Source of the DNA: Thalassococcus profundi | GTDB lineage: Bacteria; Pseudomonadota; Alphaproteobacteria; Rhodobacterales; Rhodobacteraceae | Reading direction: 5' to 3' | Length of the DNA stretch: 64,000 bases | Assembly: GCF_003344785.1 (NCBI RefSeq) | Contig: NZ_QPMK01000002.1 | Coordinates: forward strand, 1 to 64,000 | In this document: positions 23,599 through 34,058 of the stretch, in pieces | How the letters are laid out: each line of letters begins with the position of its first letter | Position numbering within the stretch: position 1 is the stretch's first letter | Made by a program: the position numbers and the translations under genes | The notes under the pieces: model-generated | Database searches by the model: none | Seen by the model: only the letters and a program-made list of their open reading frames with translations | What the model was told of the DNA's origin: nothing

Positions 23599-24939
23599 TC
23601 ATTGGTCGTTGGGACCGAGTGCCGTGAGGCCCTTGAGGATGTCGATGGCATAGGCCAGCTGGTAATCCTCTTCGCGCAGGGCCGCGGCGGCTTCGGCCTT
23701 TTCGCGGTCTTCTTCGATCTGGCGCGCCTCGTCCTCGGTCAGGCTGTCGTTGTCGAGCCGGCCACGCAGGTCCGCTTCGGAGCGGCTGGCGCGGGTGGTG
23801 CCCTCCTCTTCCTCGTCCGCGGCCTCGGCAGGGCGGGGCTGTTCGACCACGATGTCAGGCGACACGCCCAGCGCCTGGATCGACCGGCCGGACGGCGTGT
23901 AGTACCGCGCGGTCGTCAGCCGCATTGCGCCGTCGCCGCGCAACGGCATCACCGTCTGCACCGACCCCTTGCCAAAGGACTTGGTGCCCACGACGATGGC
24001 GCGGCGGTGGTCCTGCAGCGCGCCCGCCACGATCTCGGACGCCGAGGCCGAACCGCCGTTGATCAGAACGACGATGGGCTTGCCCTGGGCCAGGTCGCCG
24101 GGCGTCGCGTTGTAGCGATCGCCGTCGACCGGGTCGCGCCCGCGGGTCGAGACGATCTCGCCCTTTTCCAGGAAGGCGTCCGAGACGCGGATCGCCTGAG
24201 TCAGCAGTCCGCCCGGATTGTTGCGCAGATCCAGGACAAAGCCGTTGACCTGGTCGATGCCGCCCGCGGTCTCGACCTGCTCTGCCAGTCCCTCCTCGAG
24301 ATTCGGGAAGGTCTGGTCGTTGAAGGTGGTGACGCGCAACACGACCGTTTCACCCTCGGTCCGGGTCCGCACGGCGGTGAGCGTGATCGTGTCGCGGATG
24401 ATCGACACGTCGAAGGGTTCGGGCATGTCCTCGCGCACCACGGTGATGATGATCTCGGACCCCACGGGGCCGCGCATCAGGTCCACCGCCTCGTCGAGGT
24501 TGAGGCCCAGCACCGACTCGCCGTCCACATGAGTGATGAAATCGCCCGCCTCGATCCCGGCCTCGTCGGCGGGGGTGCCGTCTATCGGCGACACGACCTT
24601 CACGAAGCCCTCTTCCTGCGTGACCTCGATGCCGAGGCCGCCGAATTCGCCGCGCGTCTGCACGCGCATGTTGTCGGCATCGTCCGGCGACAGGTAGCTC
24701 GAATGCGGATCGAGCGAGGTCAGCATGCCGTTGATCGCCGCCTCGATCAGCTCGCCTTCCTCGACCTCTTCGACATATTGCGCGCGGATGCGTTCGAAGA
24801 TGTCGCCGAAGAGATCGAGCTGTTCGTAGACGCTGGTGGACCGGGCGCTTTCCTGCGCCAGCAGGGGGCCGACGAATTGCGTGGTCGCGACCACGCCGGC
24901 CAGAGTGCCGCCGAGCGCGGCCATCACGAATTTCTTCAT
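23599..24939 (-). CDS. ctpA: S41 family carboxyl-terminal processing protease
   Basis: 446-residue periplasmic serine protease. It has an N-terminal signal/anchor segment ([20 protein letters not shown]), a PDZ domain at about 85-165 ([17 protein letters not shown]), and an S41 catalytic core with Ser in [15 protein letters not shown] near 320 and the general-base Lys in [12 protein letters not shown] near 345. The C-terminal 70 residues are strongly acidic and probably helical. Ctp proteases trim or degrade envelope proteins such as murein hydrolases. It is five bases downstream of the envC-like gene, and the order gpmI-envC-ctpA recurs in proteobacteria, so a role in controlling wall hydrolysis is likely. 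Confidence 0.94.
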   Translation of the reverse strand: MKKFVMAALGGTLAGVVATTQFVGPLLAQESARSTSVYEQLDLFGDIFERIRAQYVEEVEEGELIEAAINGMLTSLDPHSSYLSPDDADNMRVQTRGEFGGLGIEVTQEEGFVKVVSPIDGTPADEAGIEAGDFITHVDGESVLGLNLDEAVDLMRGPVGSEIIITVVREDMPEPFDVSIIRDTITLTAVRTRTEGETVVLRVTTFNDQTFPNLEEGLAEQVETAGGIDQVNGFVLDLRNNPGGLLTQAIRVSDAFLEKGEIVSTRGRDPVDGDRYNATPGDLAQGKPIVVLINGGSASASEIVAGALQDHRRAIVVGTKSFGKGSVQTVMPLRGDGAMRLTTARYYTPSGRSIQALGVSPDIVVEQPRPAEAADEEEEGTTRASRSEADLRGRLDNDSLTEDEARQIEEDREKAEAAAALREEDYQLAYAIDILKGLTALGPNDQ

Positions 24940-24944
24940 CTAGA

Positions 24945-26072
24945 TCATCCCTTGTCGCTTGCGAACCACGTCAGTGGATCGACGGGCGCATCGCCCTGCC
25001 TCACTTCAATATAGAGCGTTTCGGACCGCTGAGTTCCACCCCTTTCACGCTCCGGAGACCGGATTTCGCCGATGTCCGGATCGGTACCGCCCATCAGTCC
25101 GATCGGTGCGCCTTCGGCCAGCACCTCGCCGGCGGTGCCGAAAGCCGTGTCGAGCCCTGCGAAGACGAAGAGTAGATCGGCCTGCGGCTCGATGATAGTT
25201 ACAATTCCGTAATCCAGTAGAGGCCCGGCGTAGCGCACGGTCGCCGCGGTCGGGCTGGTCACCAGGGCCCGCGGACGCGTCGCCAAGAGGATGCCCGGAC
25301 GGGTCACCCCGGCGGCGTCGGCCTCTCCGGCCCGGCGCAGCAGCTGGCCCGCGACCGGCAGCGCCAGGGCGCCCTTGCGGCTGTCGATGGGCGGCAGGGG
25401 ATCGCTGTCATCGACGCCGTCCACGGCAATCTCGCTCAGCCCGCTGGCAAACCCTTCGAGCGTTTCGGTGGCGGCGATGAGGATCGCGGTGCGCACCGGA
25501 TCCTCGGTGAAGCGCCGCGGCAGGTCGATGCGGTCGGCCAGCGCCTGGCTCAGTTCGGTGCGGGCCTCCTGCACGCCGCGCAGCCCGTCCTGCAGCGTCG
25601 ACACCGCGTCCTGTTGCAGACGGCGCAGCGTCGTCACCTCTTCGAGATCGGCGCGCAACCGCTCCGCCTGCTCCGCCAGCCCCGGCGTCACCGCGGCGAC
25701 GAGCATGCCGGCCCGCGCCGTGCCCACCGGTCCCGCCGGATGCAGCAAAGTCTGCGGCGCCGCGGCGCTGCCGATGCCCTGCAACACGCCCAGAAGCTGC
25801 GCCACCTCGCCGTCCTGCGCCGCGAGCTTGCGGCTGAGTTCGGTTTCCCGGATCGCCGCATCGCGCAGCCCGCCACGCATGGCGCCCAGCCCCGCCTCGT
25901 AGGCGCGCACGGTCTCGGTCAGCGCCGCCACGCGGTCGCGGGCGCTACTGGCCCGGTCGAGCTGCGCGCTCGCCGCCTCGATCTGGCGGGCGGCGGCGCG
26001 GGCGGCCTCGGCCGCCTCCTGCGCCGGTACGGCGGTGGCCATGAGGGCCAGGAGAAACGCCGCCCGGATCAT
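24945..26072 (-). CDS. envC: EnvC-like murein hydrolase activator
   Basis: 375-residue periplasmic protein: signal peptide (FLLALMATAVPAQE), a coiled coil rich in Ala/Arg/Glu over about 20-200, and a C-terminal M23/LytM domain. The LytM zinc ligands are missing: the usual HGxxT-type His and the HxH pair are replaced (LLDYGIVTIIEPQ, LYIEVRQ), so it should not cut peptidoglycan itself. That combination is the mark of EnvC, which activates amidases at the division septum with FtsEX. Its ATG overlaps the gpmI stop by four bases, and ctpA follows five bases after its own stop. Confidence 0.88.
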   Translation of the reverse strand: MIRAAFLLALMATAVPAQEAAEAARAAARQIEAASAQLDRASSARDRVAALTETVRAYEAGLGAMRGGLRDAAIRETELSRKLAAQDGEVAQLLGVLQGIGSAAAPQTLLHPAGPVGTARAGMLVAAVTPGLAEQAERLRADLEEVTTLRRLQQDAVSTLQDGLRGVQEARTELSQALADRIDLPRRFTEDPVRTAILIAATETLEGFASGLSEIAVDGVDDSDPLPPIDSRKGALALPVAGQLLRRAGEADAAGVTRPGILLATRPRALVTSPTAATVRYAGPLLDYGIVTIIEPQADLLFVFAGLDTAFGTAGEVLAEGAPIGLMGGTDPDIGEIRSPERERGGTQRSETLYIEVRQGDAPVDPLTWFASDKG

Positions 26073-27604
26073 CGGATCAACAGGCTCTGGCCGGTCATCT
26101 CGTCAGGCTGCGGCAGGCCCAGCAGCGACAGCAGCGTGGGCGCCAGATCCGCCAGCCGCCCGTCACGCAGCTGCACGCCCTCGGGGCCGCCGAACAGGAT
26201 CACCGGCACCGGGTTCAGCGTATGCGCCGTGTGCGGCCCGCCGGTCTTGGGGTCGACCATGGTTTCGCAATTGCCGTGGTCGGCGGTCACGATCATCGCG
26301 CCGCCGCATGTCTCGAGGGCCGCAACGACCTGCCCAAGTCCCTGGTCCACCGCCTCGCAGGCCTTGATCGCAGCGCCGAGGTCGCCGGTATGGCCGACCA
26401 TGTCGGGGTTGGCGTAGTTGGTGACGATAAGGTCATATCCGTGGTCGATGGCTTCGAGGAATTTCCCGGTCACCTCGCCCGCCGACATCTCGGGCTGCAT
26501 GTCGTAGGTCGCCACCTTGGGCGACTTGGGCATGAAGCGGTCCTCCTGCGGCTCGGCCACTTCCTTGCCGCCGTTGAGGAAAAAGGTCACATGCGGGTAT
26601 TTCTCGGTCTCGGCCAGCCGGAACTGCGTCAGCCCGTGCGCCGCGACCCAGGCGCCCAGCGTGTTGACGATCTTCTCCTTCGGATAGGCGGTGGCCATGT
26701 AGGCGTTGTGGGCGTCGGAATATTCGACCATGCCCAGCATCGTGGCGAGGTCGGGCGCGTCGCGCTCGAACCCGTCGAAGCCCGGATCGCCGATGGCCGC
26801 GAGAATTTCCCGCGCCCGGTCGGCGCGGAAGTTGAGGCAGAAAAACCCGTCGCCCTTGGCCACACCAGCGTAGTCGCCGACCACCGTGGCCGCGATGAAT
26901 TCGTCGCTCTTGCCCTTGTCGTAGCTTTGCTCGACCGCCGCGACGGCATCCTCGGCGACAGCCACCCCCTGCCCGCCGATCATCGCGTCATAGGCGGTCT
27001 TCACCCGCTCCCAGCGGGTGTCGCGGTCCATGGCATAGTAGCGCCCGATCACCGTCGCGATCCGCACCGGCGCCGCGTCGGTCAGTGCGTCCACCCAACC
27101 GGCAAGGTCCTTGACGAAGCCCGCAGCGCTGTCCGGGGCCACGTCGCGCCCGTCGGTGATCGCGTGCAGCGCCACCGGCACGCCGGCCTTTGCGATCTTG
27201 TAGACCGCCGCCTTGATATGGCTGATATGCCCGTGCACCCCGCCGTCGGAGACAAGGCCCATCACATGCGCGGTGCCGCCGCTGTCCTTCAGCCTGTCGA
27301 TGAAGTTCAGGATCCCGGCGTTGTCGAAGAACGATCCGTCCTCGATGGCAAGGTCGATCTGCCCGAGGTCCATGGCCACGATCCGCCCCGCGCCGATATT
27401 GGTGTGCCCGACCTCGGAATTGCCCATCTGCCCGGTCGGCAGCCCCGCATCGGGACCATGGGTGATGAGAGTCGCATTGGGGCAGGTCGCCATCAGCCGG
27501 TCCATCGTCGGCGTCTCGGCCAGCGCCGGCGCGTTGGCGCGGGTGTCGGGGTTGAGACCCCAACCGTCGAGGATCGTCAGGACGACTGGCTTGGGGGTGG
27601 TCAT
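26069..27604 (-). CDS. gpmI: 2,3-bisphosphoglycerate-independent phosphoglycerate mutase
   Basis: Manganese-dependent enzyme of glycolysis and gluconeogenesis that interconverts 3- and 2-phosphoglycerate through a phosphoserine. 511 residues. Features: VVLTILDGWGL at the start with the first metal Asp, the phosphorylated Ser in GQMGNSEVGHTNIGAG near residue 62, DGRDVAPDSA, NFRADRAREI, and the C-terminal metal block NYANPDMVGHTG and VTADHGNCE. The ATG at 27604 begins with MTTPKPVV; longer upstream frame lacks family sequence. It is the first gene of the gpmI-envC-ctpA unit. Confidence 0.96.
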   Translation of the reverse strand: MTTPKPVVLTILDGWGLNPDTRANAPALAETPTMDRLMATCPNATLITHGPDAGLPTGQMGNSEVGHTNIGAGRIVAMDLGQIDLAIEDGSFFDNAGILNFIDRLKDSGGTAHVMGLVSDGGVHGHISHIKAAVYKIAKAGVPVALHAITDGRDVAPDSAAGFVKDLAGWVDALTDAAPVRIATVIGRYYAMDRDTRWERVKTAYDAMIGGQGVAVAEDAVAAVEQSYDKGKSDEFIAATVVGDYAGVAKGDGFFCLNFRADRAREILAAIGDPGFDGFERDAPDLATMLGMVEYSDAHNAYMATAYPKEKIVNTLGAWVAAHGLTQFRLAETEKYPHVTFFLNGGKEVAEPQEDRFMPKSPKVATYDMQPEMSAGEVTGKFLEAIDHGYDLIVTNYANPDMVGHTGDLGAAIKACEAVDQGLGQVVAALETCGGAMIVTADHGNCETMVDPKTGGPHTAHTLNPVPVILFGGPEGVQLRDGRLADLAPTLLSLLGLPQPDEMTGQSLLIR

Positions 27605-27906
27605 GCTGCGCTCCGCCTGCGGACTGGTTGCAGGCGGTTTAGCAGAGGTGTGCGGGGATGTGGAGGGGGATGACAAGCGGCTTTTCCACCCCGCGCCCGA
27701 AAGGCGCCATCGCCGGTCCGCGGGGTGGCGATCCAACCGACGCGCCTCTCGATTCATCCCGGCCATACCCGGATGACGCCGACACGGCGTGCTGACGTCA
27801 CCAAGTTGCCGACCCATGGGCGGGCCGGCGATGGCGCGGCGGCCTGCGGCCTTATTCCGCGCTGTGGTGTTTCGCCGTGTAGGCCTCGGGGTCCGTAGTC
27901 CGGCAC
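27605..27906. other. Intergenic region between carB and gpmI
   Basis: 302 bp with no plausible gene. It must hold the gpmI promoter and the end of carB transcription. Some GC-rich inverted segments (for example GGCCTGCGGCC around 27841-27851) are present, but no hairpin with a U tract and no convincing -35/-10 pair are visible. Confidence 0.5.
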
Positions 27907-30900
27907 CTACCCCTGCAACGCCTTCACCACTAGTTCGCCCTCTTCGCGTTCCTTCATTGCCAGCGCGGCGGCGTGGGAGCCGGCGGCGGTGGTGAAGTAC
28001 GGGATCTTGTCGTAAAGCGCGACGGAGCGGATTTCGCGGCTGTCCTCGATGGCGGCGGCGCCTTCGGTGGTGTTCATCACCAGCTGGATGCCGCCGTCCT
28101 TCATCAGGTCCACCACGTTCGGGCGGCCCTCGTAGACCTTCTTGACCCGGGTGCAGGGAATGTCGTTGGCCTCGAGGAAATCGGCCGTCCCGGCGGTCGC
28201 CACGATGGAAAAGCCGAGATCGCGCAGGATCGTGCCGGTCTCGACCAGCTGCGGGGTCTTGTCCTCGTCCTTGATCGAGAAGAACACCGCGCCATCGTGC
28301 GGCAGGTGCGTGCCCGCGCCCATCTGCGCCTTCAGGAAGGCGCGGGGGAAGGACCGGTCCCAGCCCATGACCTCGCCGGTGGAGCGCATCTCGGGCCCCA
28401 GAATGGTGTCGACGCCGGGAAAACGGGCGAAGGGCAGCACGGCCTCTTTCACCGAGAACCACGGCATGTTCGGATCGGCCAGCGTCATCGGATCGGCCAG
28501 TGGCAGCGTGGTATCGTAGTCGGCATTATCGGGGTAGGGCGCGCGCAGAGGGAAGTTGGACAGCGGCTCTCCGGCCATGATCCGGGCGGCGATGGAAGCT
28601 ATGGCGCTGTCGGTGGCCTTGGCGACGAAGGGCACGGTGCGGCTGGCGCGGGGGTTCACCTCGATCAGGTAGACCTCGCCGTCCTTGATGGCGAACTGCA
28701 CGTTCATCAGGCCCACGACGTTCAGGCCCAGCGCCAGCGCACGGGTCTGGCGCTTGATCTCGTCGAGGATCTCGGGGCTCAGCGAATAGGGCGGCAGCGA
28801 ACAGGCGCTGTCGCCGGAATGCACGCCGGCTTCCTCGATGTGCTGCATGATGCCCGCGACATGCACATCCGTGCCGTCGGACAGGGCGTCCACGTCCAGC
28901 TCGACCGCGCCGGACAGGTAGCTGTCCAGCAGCACCGGGCTCTTGCCCGACACGACCACGGCATCGCGGATGTAGCGTTTCAGATGCGCCATGTCGCGCA
29001 CGATCTCCATCGCGCGGCCGCCCAGCACGTAGGACGGGCGGATCACCAGCGGGAAACCGATGCTGTCGGCGATGTCGAGTGCCGCCTGATCGGTGGCGGC
29101 GATGCCGTTCTTGGGCTGCTTGAGGCCCAGCTTGTTGACCAGCGCCTGGAACCGTTCGCGGTCTTCGGCAAGGTCGATGGCGTCGGGCGTGGTGCCCAGG
29201 ATCGGAATGCCCTCATCGTGCAGCTCTTGCGCGATCTTGAGCGGCGTCTGCCCGCCGAACTGCACGATGACGCCATGCAGCGTGCCGTTGTCCTGCTCGA
29301 CGCGCAGGATCTCCATAACGTGTTCGAAGGTCAGCGGTTCGAAATACAGCCGATCCGAGGTGTCGTAATCGGTGCTGACCGTCTCGGGGTTGCAGTTGAC
29401 CATGATGGTCTCGTAACCCGCGTTGGTCAGCGCGAAACAGGCATGGCAGCAGCAGTAGTCGAATTCGATCCCCTGCCCGATGCGGTTCGGACCGCCGCCC
29501 AGGATCACCACCTTCTTGCGATCCGAAGGCCGCGCCTCGCATTCGACCTCGCCCATCATCGGCGCCTCGTAGGTCGAGTACATGTAGGGCGTCTGGGCCT
29601 CGAATTCGGCGGCGCAGGTGTCGATGCGCTTGAAACTCGCGACGACACCGGCGGCGCGGCGGGCGCGACGCACCTCCGCTTCGGTCTGGCCGGTCAGCGT
29701 GGCGAGCCGCGCATCGGTGAAACCCATCATCTTGAGCTGACGCAGCCCCCAGTCCGATGTAGGCAGGCCGGTCTGGCGGACCTCGGCCTCGGCCTCGACG
29801 ATCTCGCGGATCCGGGCGAGGAACCAGGGGTCGAACATGGTGACGCCGTGGATCACGTCATCGCTTAGCCCGTGGCGCATGGCCTGGGCGATGACGCGCA
29901 AGCGGTCTGGGGTCTGCTGGCTCAGCGCCTTGACGATGGCGGCATGATCGGCGTCGCTGTCGTCAAGGCCGGGAATGGCGATCTCGTCGAAGCCGGAAAG
30001 TCCCGTCTCCATCGACGCCAGCGCCTTCTGCAAGCTTTCGTGGATGGTGCGGCCGATGGCCATGGCCTCGCCCACGGACTTCATCGCGGTGGTCAGGTGC
30101 GGCTCTGCGCCCGGGAATTTCTCGAAGGCAAAGCGCGGGATCTTGGTGACCACGTAGTCGATGGTCGGCTCGAAGCTCGCGGGCGTGACCTTGGTGATGT
30201 CGTTGTCGAGCTCGTCCAGCGTGTAGCCCACGGCGAGCTTCGCGGCGATCTTGGCGATCGGGAAACCCGTGGCCTTGGACGCCAGCGCCGAAGAGCGCGA
30301 CACACGCGGGTTCATTTCGATCACCACCATGCGGCCGTCTTCGGGGTTCACAGCCCACTGCACGTTGGACCCGCCGGTTTCGACCCCGATCTCGCGCAGC
30401 ACGGCGATGCTGCCGTTGCGCATGATCTGGTATTCCTTGTCCGTCAGGGTCAGCGCCGGGGCGACGGTGATCGAATCGCCGGTGTGCACCCCCATCGGAT
30501 CGACGTTTTCGATGGCGCAGACGATGATGGCGTTGTCGGCACGGTCGCGCACCACCTCCATCTCGAATTCCTTCCAGCCCAGCAGCGATTCGTCCACCAG
30601 GATCTGGTTGACCGGCGAGGCGTCCATGCCCGAGCGGCAGTAGTACTCGTAATCCTCGCGGTTATAGGCCACGCCGCCGCCGGTGCCGCCCAGCGTATAG
30701 GCGGGGCGGATGATCGCGGGCAGGCCGATGTCCTCAAGCGCCTCCAGCGCCAGCCGCACGCCTTCCTTGAGGTCGGCGCTGCCGTTTTCCTTCTTCGGCG
30801 CGGTGATGATCGTGGCCTTGGGGTTTTCCAGACCGATCCGGTCCATCGCCTCGCGGAACAGCTTGCGGTCCTCAGCCATCTCGATCGCTTCGCGGTTGGC

Positions 30901-31251
30901 GCCGATCATCTGCACGCCGAATTTCTCGAGCACGCCCATTTCCTCGAGCTTGAGCGAGGTGTTGAGCCCGGTCTGCCCGCCCATCGTCGGCAGCAGCGCG
31001 TCGGGGCGTTCCTTCTCGATGATCTTGGCCACGACCTCGGGGGTGATCGGCTCGATGTAGGTGGCGTCCGCAAGCTCCGGATCGGTCATGATCGTGGCCG
31101 GGTTCGAGTTCACCAGGATCACCCGGTAGCCTTCCTCCCGCAGGGCCTTGCAGGCCTGCGCGCCGGAATAATCGAATTCGCAGGCCTGCCCGATCACGAT
31201 GGGTCCGGCGCCGATGATCATGATGGATTTGATATCGGTGCGTTTGGGCAT
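27907..31251 (-). CDS. carB: Carbamoyl-phosphate synthase large subunit
   Basis: 1114-residue enzyme that makes carbamoyl phosphate from bicarbonate, glutamine-derived ammonia and ATP for arginine and pyrimidine synthesis. The duplicated ATP-grasp layout is clear: the first half begins [19 protein letters not shown], with [20 protein letters not shown], and the second has [20 protein letters not shown] and [22 protein letters not shown]-terminal MGS-like regulatory domain follows (about 970-1114, [15 protein letters not shown]). The start at 31251 follows GAGG with six-base spacing; about 59 extra in-frame codons upstream have no CarB character. carA is not in the window. Confidence 0.97.
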   Translation of the reverse strand: MPKRTDIKSIMIIGAGPIVIGQACEFDYSGAQACKALREEGYRVILVNSNPATIMTDPELADATYIEPITPEVVAKIIEKERPDALLPTMGGQTGLNTSLKLEEMGVLEKFGVQMIGANREAIEMAEDRKLFREAMDRIGLENPKATIITAPKKENGSADLKEGVRLALEALEDIGLPAIIRPAYTLGGTGGGVAYNREDYEYYCRSGMDASPVNQILVDESLLGWKEFEMEVVRDRADNAIIVCAIENVDPMGVHTGDSITVAPALTLTDKEYQIMRNGSIAVLREIGVETGGSNVQWAVNPEDGRMVVIEMNPRVSRSSALASKATGFPIAKIAAKLAVGYTLDELDNDITKVTPASFEPTIDYVVTKIPRFAFEKFPGAEPHLTTAMKSVGEAMAIGRTIHESLQKALASMETGLSGFDEIAIPGLDDSDADHAAIVKALSQQTPDRLRVIAQAMRHGLSDDVIHGVTMFDPWFLARIREIVEAEAEVRQTGLPTSDWGLRQLKMMGFTDARLATLTGQTEAEVRRARRAAGVVASFKRIDTCAAEFEAQTPYMYSTYEAPMMGEVECEARPSDRKKVVILGGGPNRIGQGIEFDYCCCHACFALTNAGYETIMVNCNPETVSTDYDTSDRLYFEPLTFEHVMEILRVEQDNGTLHGVIVQFGGQTPLKIAQELHDEGIPILGTTPDAIDLAEDRERFQALVNKLGLKQPKNGIAATDQAALDIADSIGFPLVIRPSYVLGGRAMEIVRDMAHLKRYIRDAVVVSGKSPVLLDSYLSGAVELDVDALSDGTDVHVAGIMQHIEEAGVHSGDSACSLPPYSLSPEILDEIKRQTRALALGLNVVGLMNVQFAIKDGEVYLIEVNPRASRTVPFVAKATDSAIASIAARIMAGEPLSNFPLRAPYPDNADYDTTLPLADPMTLADPNMPWFSVKEAVLPFARFPGVDTILGPEMRSTGEVMGWDRSFPRAFLKAQMGAGTHLPHDGAVFFSIKDEDKTPQLVETGTILRDLGFSIVATAGTADFLEANDIPCTRVKKVYEGRPNVVDLMKDGGIQLVMNTTEGAAAIEDSREIRSVALYDKIPYFTTAAGSHAAALAMKEREEGELVVKALQG

Positions 31252-31451
31252 GGCGGACCTCGTTTCAGCAGATGGCAGCGCGCGGGCGGGGGTGCGCAAA
31301 TTGTTGCGGGTTATAGGCATGTCGGCCCTGCACGCAAGGGCCGAATGGCGAATCCCGGCCTGTCGACGACACCGGGCGTGCTTTGGCCCCGCGACGCCCG
31401 CAGTTCGGGCGTTGGCCGGCCTCCACACGGCCTTGGCGGGCGGCCCGTGTC

Positions 31452-31479
31452 AGTCCAGATTGCGCGCCCGTTGAGTCCA
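31452..31479 (+). promoter_or_regulatory. Direct repeat AGTCCA, possible MocR operator
   Basis: AGTCCA occurs at 31452-31457 and 31474-31479, 22 bp apart (two helical turns), just before the MocR start at 31495. On the other strand the sites read CTGGACT and TTGGACT, similar to the CTGGACYTAA repeats I recall for the MocR regulator TauR. Autoregulation is likely but inferred. Confidence 0.45.
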
Positions 31480-31494
31480 AACTAGCGTGCTTAC

Positions 31495-32979
31495 ATGGCG
31501 ATCCCGGTCGAAACCTTTCTGCTGCGCCCCGATCAGGAGGGCACCCTTCAGGCGCGCATCCAGCAGATGGTCGCGACCGGCATCCTGTCGGGGCGCTTCC
31601 GGCACGGCGAAAAGCTGCCCTCGACCCGGGCGCTGGCGGCGCATCTGAGGGTCAGCCGGATCACCGTGACGCTGGCCTATACGGAACTTCTGGCCAACGA
31701 CTATCTCACCGCGCGGGGCCGGTCGGGATACTTCGTGTCCGACAACGCCCCCAGTCCGCCGCGCTTTGCCGCGCCGAAAGAAACGGCCGAGACCGACAGC
31801 GCCACGCGCGTCGACTGGACACGCGCCCTCGGCCAGCGGTTCTCGGGCGGCGCCGGGCTGGTCAAGCCGCAGGACTGGGCGCGTTACCGTTACCCGTTCA
31901 TCTACGGCCAGACCGATCCGACGCTCTTCGACCATGCCAACTGGCGGCTCTGCGCGATCCAGGCGCTGGGAACCAAGGATTTCGGCGCGCTCACCGGCGA
32001 CTACTACGACCAGGACGACCCCAAGCTGATCGAGTTCATCGCCCGCCACACGCTGCCGCGCCGCGGCATCCTGGCCGATCCGCCCGAGATCCTGATGACG
32101 CTGGGCGCGCAGAACGCGCTTTGGCTGACCGCGCAGGTGCTGCTGAACCAGCGGCGGCAGGCGGCGGTGGAAAATCCCTGCTACCCGGCGCTGCGGGATA
32201 TCCTGACACAGGCGCGCTGCCGGCTCGCACCGGTGGCAGTGGACGCAGCCGGGATGCGGCCCGATGCGGTGCCCGAAGGCACCGACGTAATCTTCACCAC
32301 GCCCAGCCACCACTGCCCCACCTCCGTCACCCTGCCGATGGTCCGGCGCGAGGCGCTGCTGGCGCGGGCGCGCCAGCTCGACGCGCTGATCGTGGAGGAC
32401 GATTACGAATTCGAGACGGCCTACCTGAAACCGGCGATGCCGGCGCTCAAGTCGCTCGATCCCGATGGGCGTGTGATCTACGTGGGCAGCTTTTCCAAGT
32501 CGCTTTTCCCCGGCCTGCGGCTGGGCTACCTCGTGGGCAGCGCCGCCTTCATCCGCGAGGCGCGGGCGCTGCGTGCCTCGGTGCTGCGGCATCCGCCGGG
32601 GCACATCCAGCGCACCGCCGCCTATTTCTTGAGCCTTGGCCATTACGACGCTCTGATCCGCCGCACCGCCCGCGCCTATACCGAACGGCGCGCGGTCATG
32701 GCGGCAGCACTGGCGCGGCACGGCCTGACGGTCGCGGGACAGAGCGATCACGGCGGGTCGTCCTTCTGGATCGAAGCGCCCGAAGGCATCGACACCGAAG
32801 AGCTGGCGCGGGACCTGCGTGCGGACGGCGTGCTGATCGAACCCGGCGCGCCGTTCTTCAGCGGCGCCGACACGCCGCGCAATTTCTTCCGGCTGGCCTA
32901 CAGTTCCATCCCGGCCGCCCGCATCCCCGACGGCATCGCTCTGATCGCGAAGGCCATCACAGAGCGAAGCAGCGCCTAG
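31495..32979 (+). CDS. MocR-type PLP-dependent transcriptional regulator
   Basis: 494 residues: a GntR winged-helix domain at about 10-80 (GRFRHGEKLPSTRALAAHL, VSRITVTLAYTEL), a linker, then a fold-type I aminotransferase domain from about 120 with the PLP lysine in VGSFSKSLFPGLRLGYLVG near residue 340. MocR regulators sense an amine or PLP-related ligand and usually bind direct repeats; one such repeat lies just upstream. The regulated gene cannot be read from context: it converges with the FAD oxidoreductase and diverges from carB with 243 bp between starts. PdxR, TauR, GabR and EhuR types are all possible, with the operator favouring a TauR-like site. Confidence 0.9.
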   Translation: MAIPVETFLLRPDQEGTLQARIQQMVATGILSGRFRHGEKLPSTRALAAHLRVSRITVTLAYTELLANDYLTARGRSGYFVSDNAPSPPRFAAPKETAETDSATRVDWTRALGQRFSGGAGLVKPQDWARYRYPFIYGQTDPTLFDHANWRLCAIQALGTKDFGALTGDYYDQDDPKLIEFIARHTLPRRGILADPPEILMTLGAQNALWLTAQVLLNQRRQAAVENPCYPALRDILTQARCRLAPVAVDAAGMRPDAVPEGTDVIFTTPSHHCPTSVTLPMVRREALLARARQLDALIVEDDYEFETAYLKPAMPALKSLDPDGRVIYVGSFSKSLFPGLRLGYLVGSAAFIREARALRASVLRHPPGHIQRTAAYFLSLGHYDALIRRTARAYTERRAVMAAALARHGLTVAGQSDHGGSSFWIEAPEGIDTEELARDLRADGVLIEPGAPFFSGADTPRNFFRLAYSSIPAARIPDGIALIAKAITERSSA

Positions 32980-34010
32980 AGCGACGCCGCGACCCGGAAG
33001 CCTTCGGGAATCTCCGCCTGCCCCTCGAGCACCAGGTCGGCCATGACCTCGGCCACCTTGGGCGCCATGCCGAAGCCGATCTTGAAACCGCCGTTGGCGA
33101 TGAAATGACCCGGCCGGTCGGGCCATGCCCCCAGCATCGGCGCGCGGGACCGGGCGCGCGGCCGCACCCCGGCCCATCGCGCGATCACCGGCGCATCGGC
33201 CAAAGCCGGCACCGCCGCCACCGCCCGCGCCCAGAGCGCCTCGCACTGGCCGTCGACCGACGCGGGGTCGTCGAACTCCCGCTCGGAGGTGGAGCCCACC
33301 GCCACGGTGCCATCGGCATGCGGGATAATGTGCAGCCCGTCGACAAAGAGCTGCGGCACCTCCCCCGCGTCGTACCGCGCCAGCACTGCCTGCCCCTTGA
33401 CCCCGGCGCCCACGGTCTTGCACAGACGCTCCGACAGGTCGCGCAACCCCAGCCAGCCGGTCGCCCAGACCACCTCGCCCGCATCCTCTGCCTCGGCCAG
33501 AACGGGCACGCCGCGCGCAGCCAATGCCGCGACCAGCGCATCGACGGCCCGCCGCGGATGCAGCCGCGCGCTCAAGCTGTCGCGGATGAGCCAGCCAGTC
33601 GGGCTCTGCGGCGCCCAGCCCCCGGCGGCCTCGATCACCTCCCAGACCGCGCGGCCCTGCCAGAGCGCTTGCGCGCCTGCCGTCCGGGCGCGGGCCAAAC
33701 CCAGCGCCCTGTCGTCGGCCACCGGTTGCAGGCGCCCCAGCCGGCCATAGCCCGCCGAAACACCGCCCGCGGCCTCGACCTCGGACCAGAAGGCCTCAGC
33801 CATCAGCAGGCTGTCGAGCTGGAACGCCTTCTTGTCGTTCCAGTTCTCCGGCACGTGCGGCGCAAGCGCCCCGACGACCCCGCCGCTCGATCCGGCGCCG
33901 GCGCCGAAGGGGTCCACCACCTGCACCCGTGCGCCGCGCCGCGTGCAGGCCCAGGCCACTGAAAGGCCGAAAATGCCCGCGCCGCGCACCGTCACGTCGA
34001 TCCTTGCCAT
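32976..34010 (-). CDS. FAD-dependent oxidoreductase, MnmC C-domain-like
   Basis: 344-residue DAO-family flavoprotein with the FAD-binding motif GAGIFGLSVAWACTRRG near the N-terminus, VWATGWLGLRDL near 185, and IARWAGVRPRARSRAPMLG near 270. It faces away from mnmD with 48 bp between the starts. In E. coli the two activities are fused in MnmC, where the FAD domain removes the carboxymethyl group from cmnm5U34 of tRNA before MnmD methylates. Here they are separate and divergent, so this protein is best read as the stand-alone oxidoreductase partner. A generic D-amino-acid oxidase function cannot be excluded. Its stop overlaps that of the convergent MocR gene. Confidence 0.78.
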   Translation of the reverse strand: MARIDVTVRGAGIFGLSVAWACTRRGARVQVVDPFGAGAGSSGGVVGALAPHVPENWNDKKAFQLDSLLMAEAFWSEVEAAGGVSAGYGRLGRLQPVADDRALGLARARTAGAQALWQGRAVWEVIEAAGGWAPQSPTGWLIRDSLSARLHPRRAVDALVAALAARGVPVLAEAEDAGEVVWATGWLGLRDLSERLCKTVGAGVKGQAVLARYDAGEVPQLFVDGLHIIPHADGTVAVGSTSEREFDDPASVDGQCEALWARAVAAVPALADAPVIARWAGVRPRARSRAPMLGAWPDRPGHFIANGGFKIGFGMAPKVAEVMADLVLEGQAEIPEGFRVAASL

Positions 34011-34058
34011 TCCCGGCCCACCTCTTCATCTTCGCGCCAAGGCTTAGAGTATCCCGCC

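Noticed and set aside
29872-31485. Long plus-strand open frame opposite carB
   Set aside because: It mirrors the codon positions of carB, is rich in His/Asp/Arg, and has no recognisable domain or ribosome-binding site.
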